Assembly: GCA_900618425.1 (NCBI GenBank)
Contig: UZAN01039506.1
Location: 121,998 to 152,899, forward strand
Reading direction: 5' to 3'
From: Echinostoma caproni
Taxonomy: Eukaryota; Platyhelminthes; Trematoda; Plagiorchiida; Echinostomatidae
Length of the DNA: 30,902 nt
In this document: one piece after another, positions 30,478 to 30,902 of the stretch
Layout of the letters: the number at the start of each line of letters is the position of its first letter
Position numbering within the stretch: position 1 is the stretch's first letter
Notes under the pieces: generated by a model
Databases searched by the model: none
What the model was told of the DNA's origin: nothing
The model's input: only the letters and a program-made list of their open reading frames with translations
Program-made: the position numbers and the translations under genes

Positions 30478-30570
30478 TCACCCATTCAACTTACAGAAGC
30501 ATATGACATCCACCAGGTGAGGTTCGAATCCCACCGAGCTTGCTGAAATTTTCACAATTTCTACGTGAAA
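30478..30570 (+). repeat. Dispersed B-box repeat R2, deleted copy
   Basis: The left part runs ATCACCCATTCAACTTACAG to CCACCAG (about 85% match to 12050-12089). It is joined directly to the B-box part GAGGTTCGAATCCCACCGAG, then TGCTGAAATTTTCAC. The roughly 130 bases lying between these parts in the 12 kb copy are gone. B box is GGTTCGAATCCC at 30521-30532, closer to consensus than in the other copy. Confidence 0.5.
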
Positions 30571-30902
30571 CTTCAATCTGCCAACCATCAATTTGATCAG
30601 TTCGGAATTCATTAGTTCTGGAAACACATTCAAGGTGCTCAACTCAAATATCCATGGCGGTTAGTTAATCTGATGCAAGAGCAAAGAGTGAGAATCAATG
30701 GTCGAATTGGCAGAAGAGAACAAACTGTATGGATTCTGATCTCCATCAGACAGTTACTATGGCCACTTATCTGATGCGATCAGACAGTGGCTGATTAATC
30801 TATCACGTGTACGGTCTAGTATATAGGGTCGACGAATTCCCATGGCCTGTTGTGTCATTATCCTAGTCCATTGCCACTCACTTCTACAGGCCGGAAACAG
30901 AG
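30571..30902. other. Spacer to window end
   Basis: No gene, RNA or repeat was recognised. Confidence 0.45.

Noticed and set aside
1..30902. CRISPR array, rRNA, phage or bacterial operon
   Set aside because: No regular spacer repeats, no rRNA-like conserved blocks, and no run of adjacent long open frames on one strand.

Overview
This is a eukaryotic, AT-leaning, non-coding-rich window. There are no bacterial-type operons, no complete gene and no CRISPR array. Degenerate retroelements, a tRNA-derived SINE family and short isolated open patches with splice-like borders all point to an animal genome with large introns and spacers. The mix (CR1-type LINE with a zinc finger, Penelope-like element with a GIY-YIG domain, LTR-like fragment, tRNA-headed SINE) fits a parasitic flatworm, most likely a digenean fluke. 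That assignment is inference from element types and remembered family resemblance; no host gene proves it.

Layout. 0.6-0.8 kb: tRNA-derived SINE (a second copy lies on the minus strand near 21.5 kb). 1.5-2.6 kb: a diverged repeat that recurs near 12.8 kb and 17.5-18.0 kb. 3.6-12 kb: mostly featureless intron or spacer with a few exon-like patches. 12.05-12.29 kb: a B-box-bearing repeat that returns as a deleted copy at 30.5 kb. 13.65-17.45 kb: a transposon cluster made of an LTR-like fragment (+), the 3' end of one LINE (+) and a longer CR1-like LINE (-), the two LINEs facing tail to tail. 18-23.9 kb: spacer with several unrecognised open patches. 24.3-25.1 kb: the C-terminal part of a Penelope-like element (-) with a pseudo-LTR-like tail (CCAAT, TATA, degenerate hammerhead-like core). 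26-30.9 kb: spacer with an RGG-rich patch, a microsatellite and, at 29.2-29.7 kb, the most protein-like non-transposon sequence in the window.

All recognisable transposon reading frames are broken by stops, frameshifts or deletions. In the CR1 copy the RT catalytic YADD has become YADH, the conserved stretch after S-G-V is deleted, and the endonuclease between zinc finger and RT is missing. None of these elements looks able to move.

The exon-like patches carry low confidence. They are proposed from open frames, third-position G/C and splice dinucleotides read by eye; transcript alignments would settle them. I found no convincing new biological system. The items most worth a second look are the Penelope tail, the finger-to-RT junction of the CR1 relic and the coding-like stretch at 29.2-29.7 kb.
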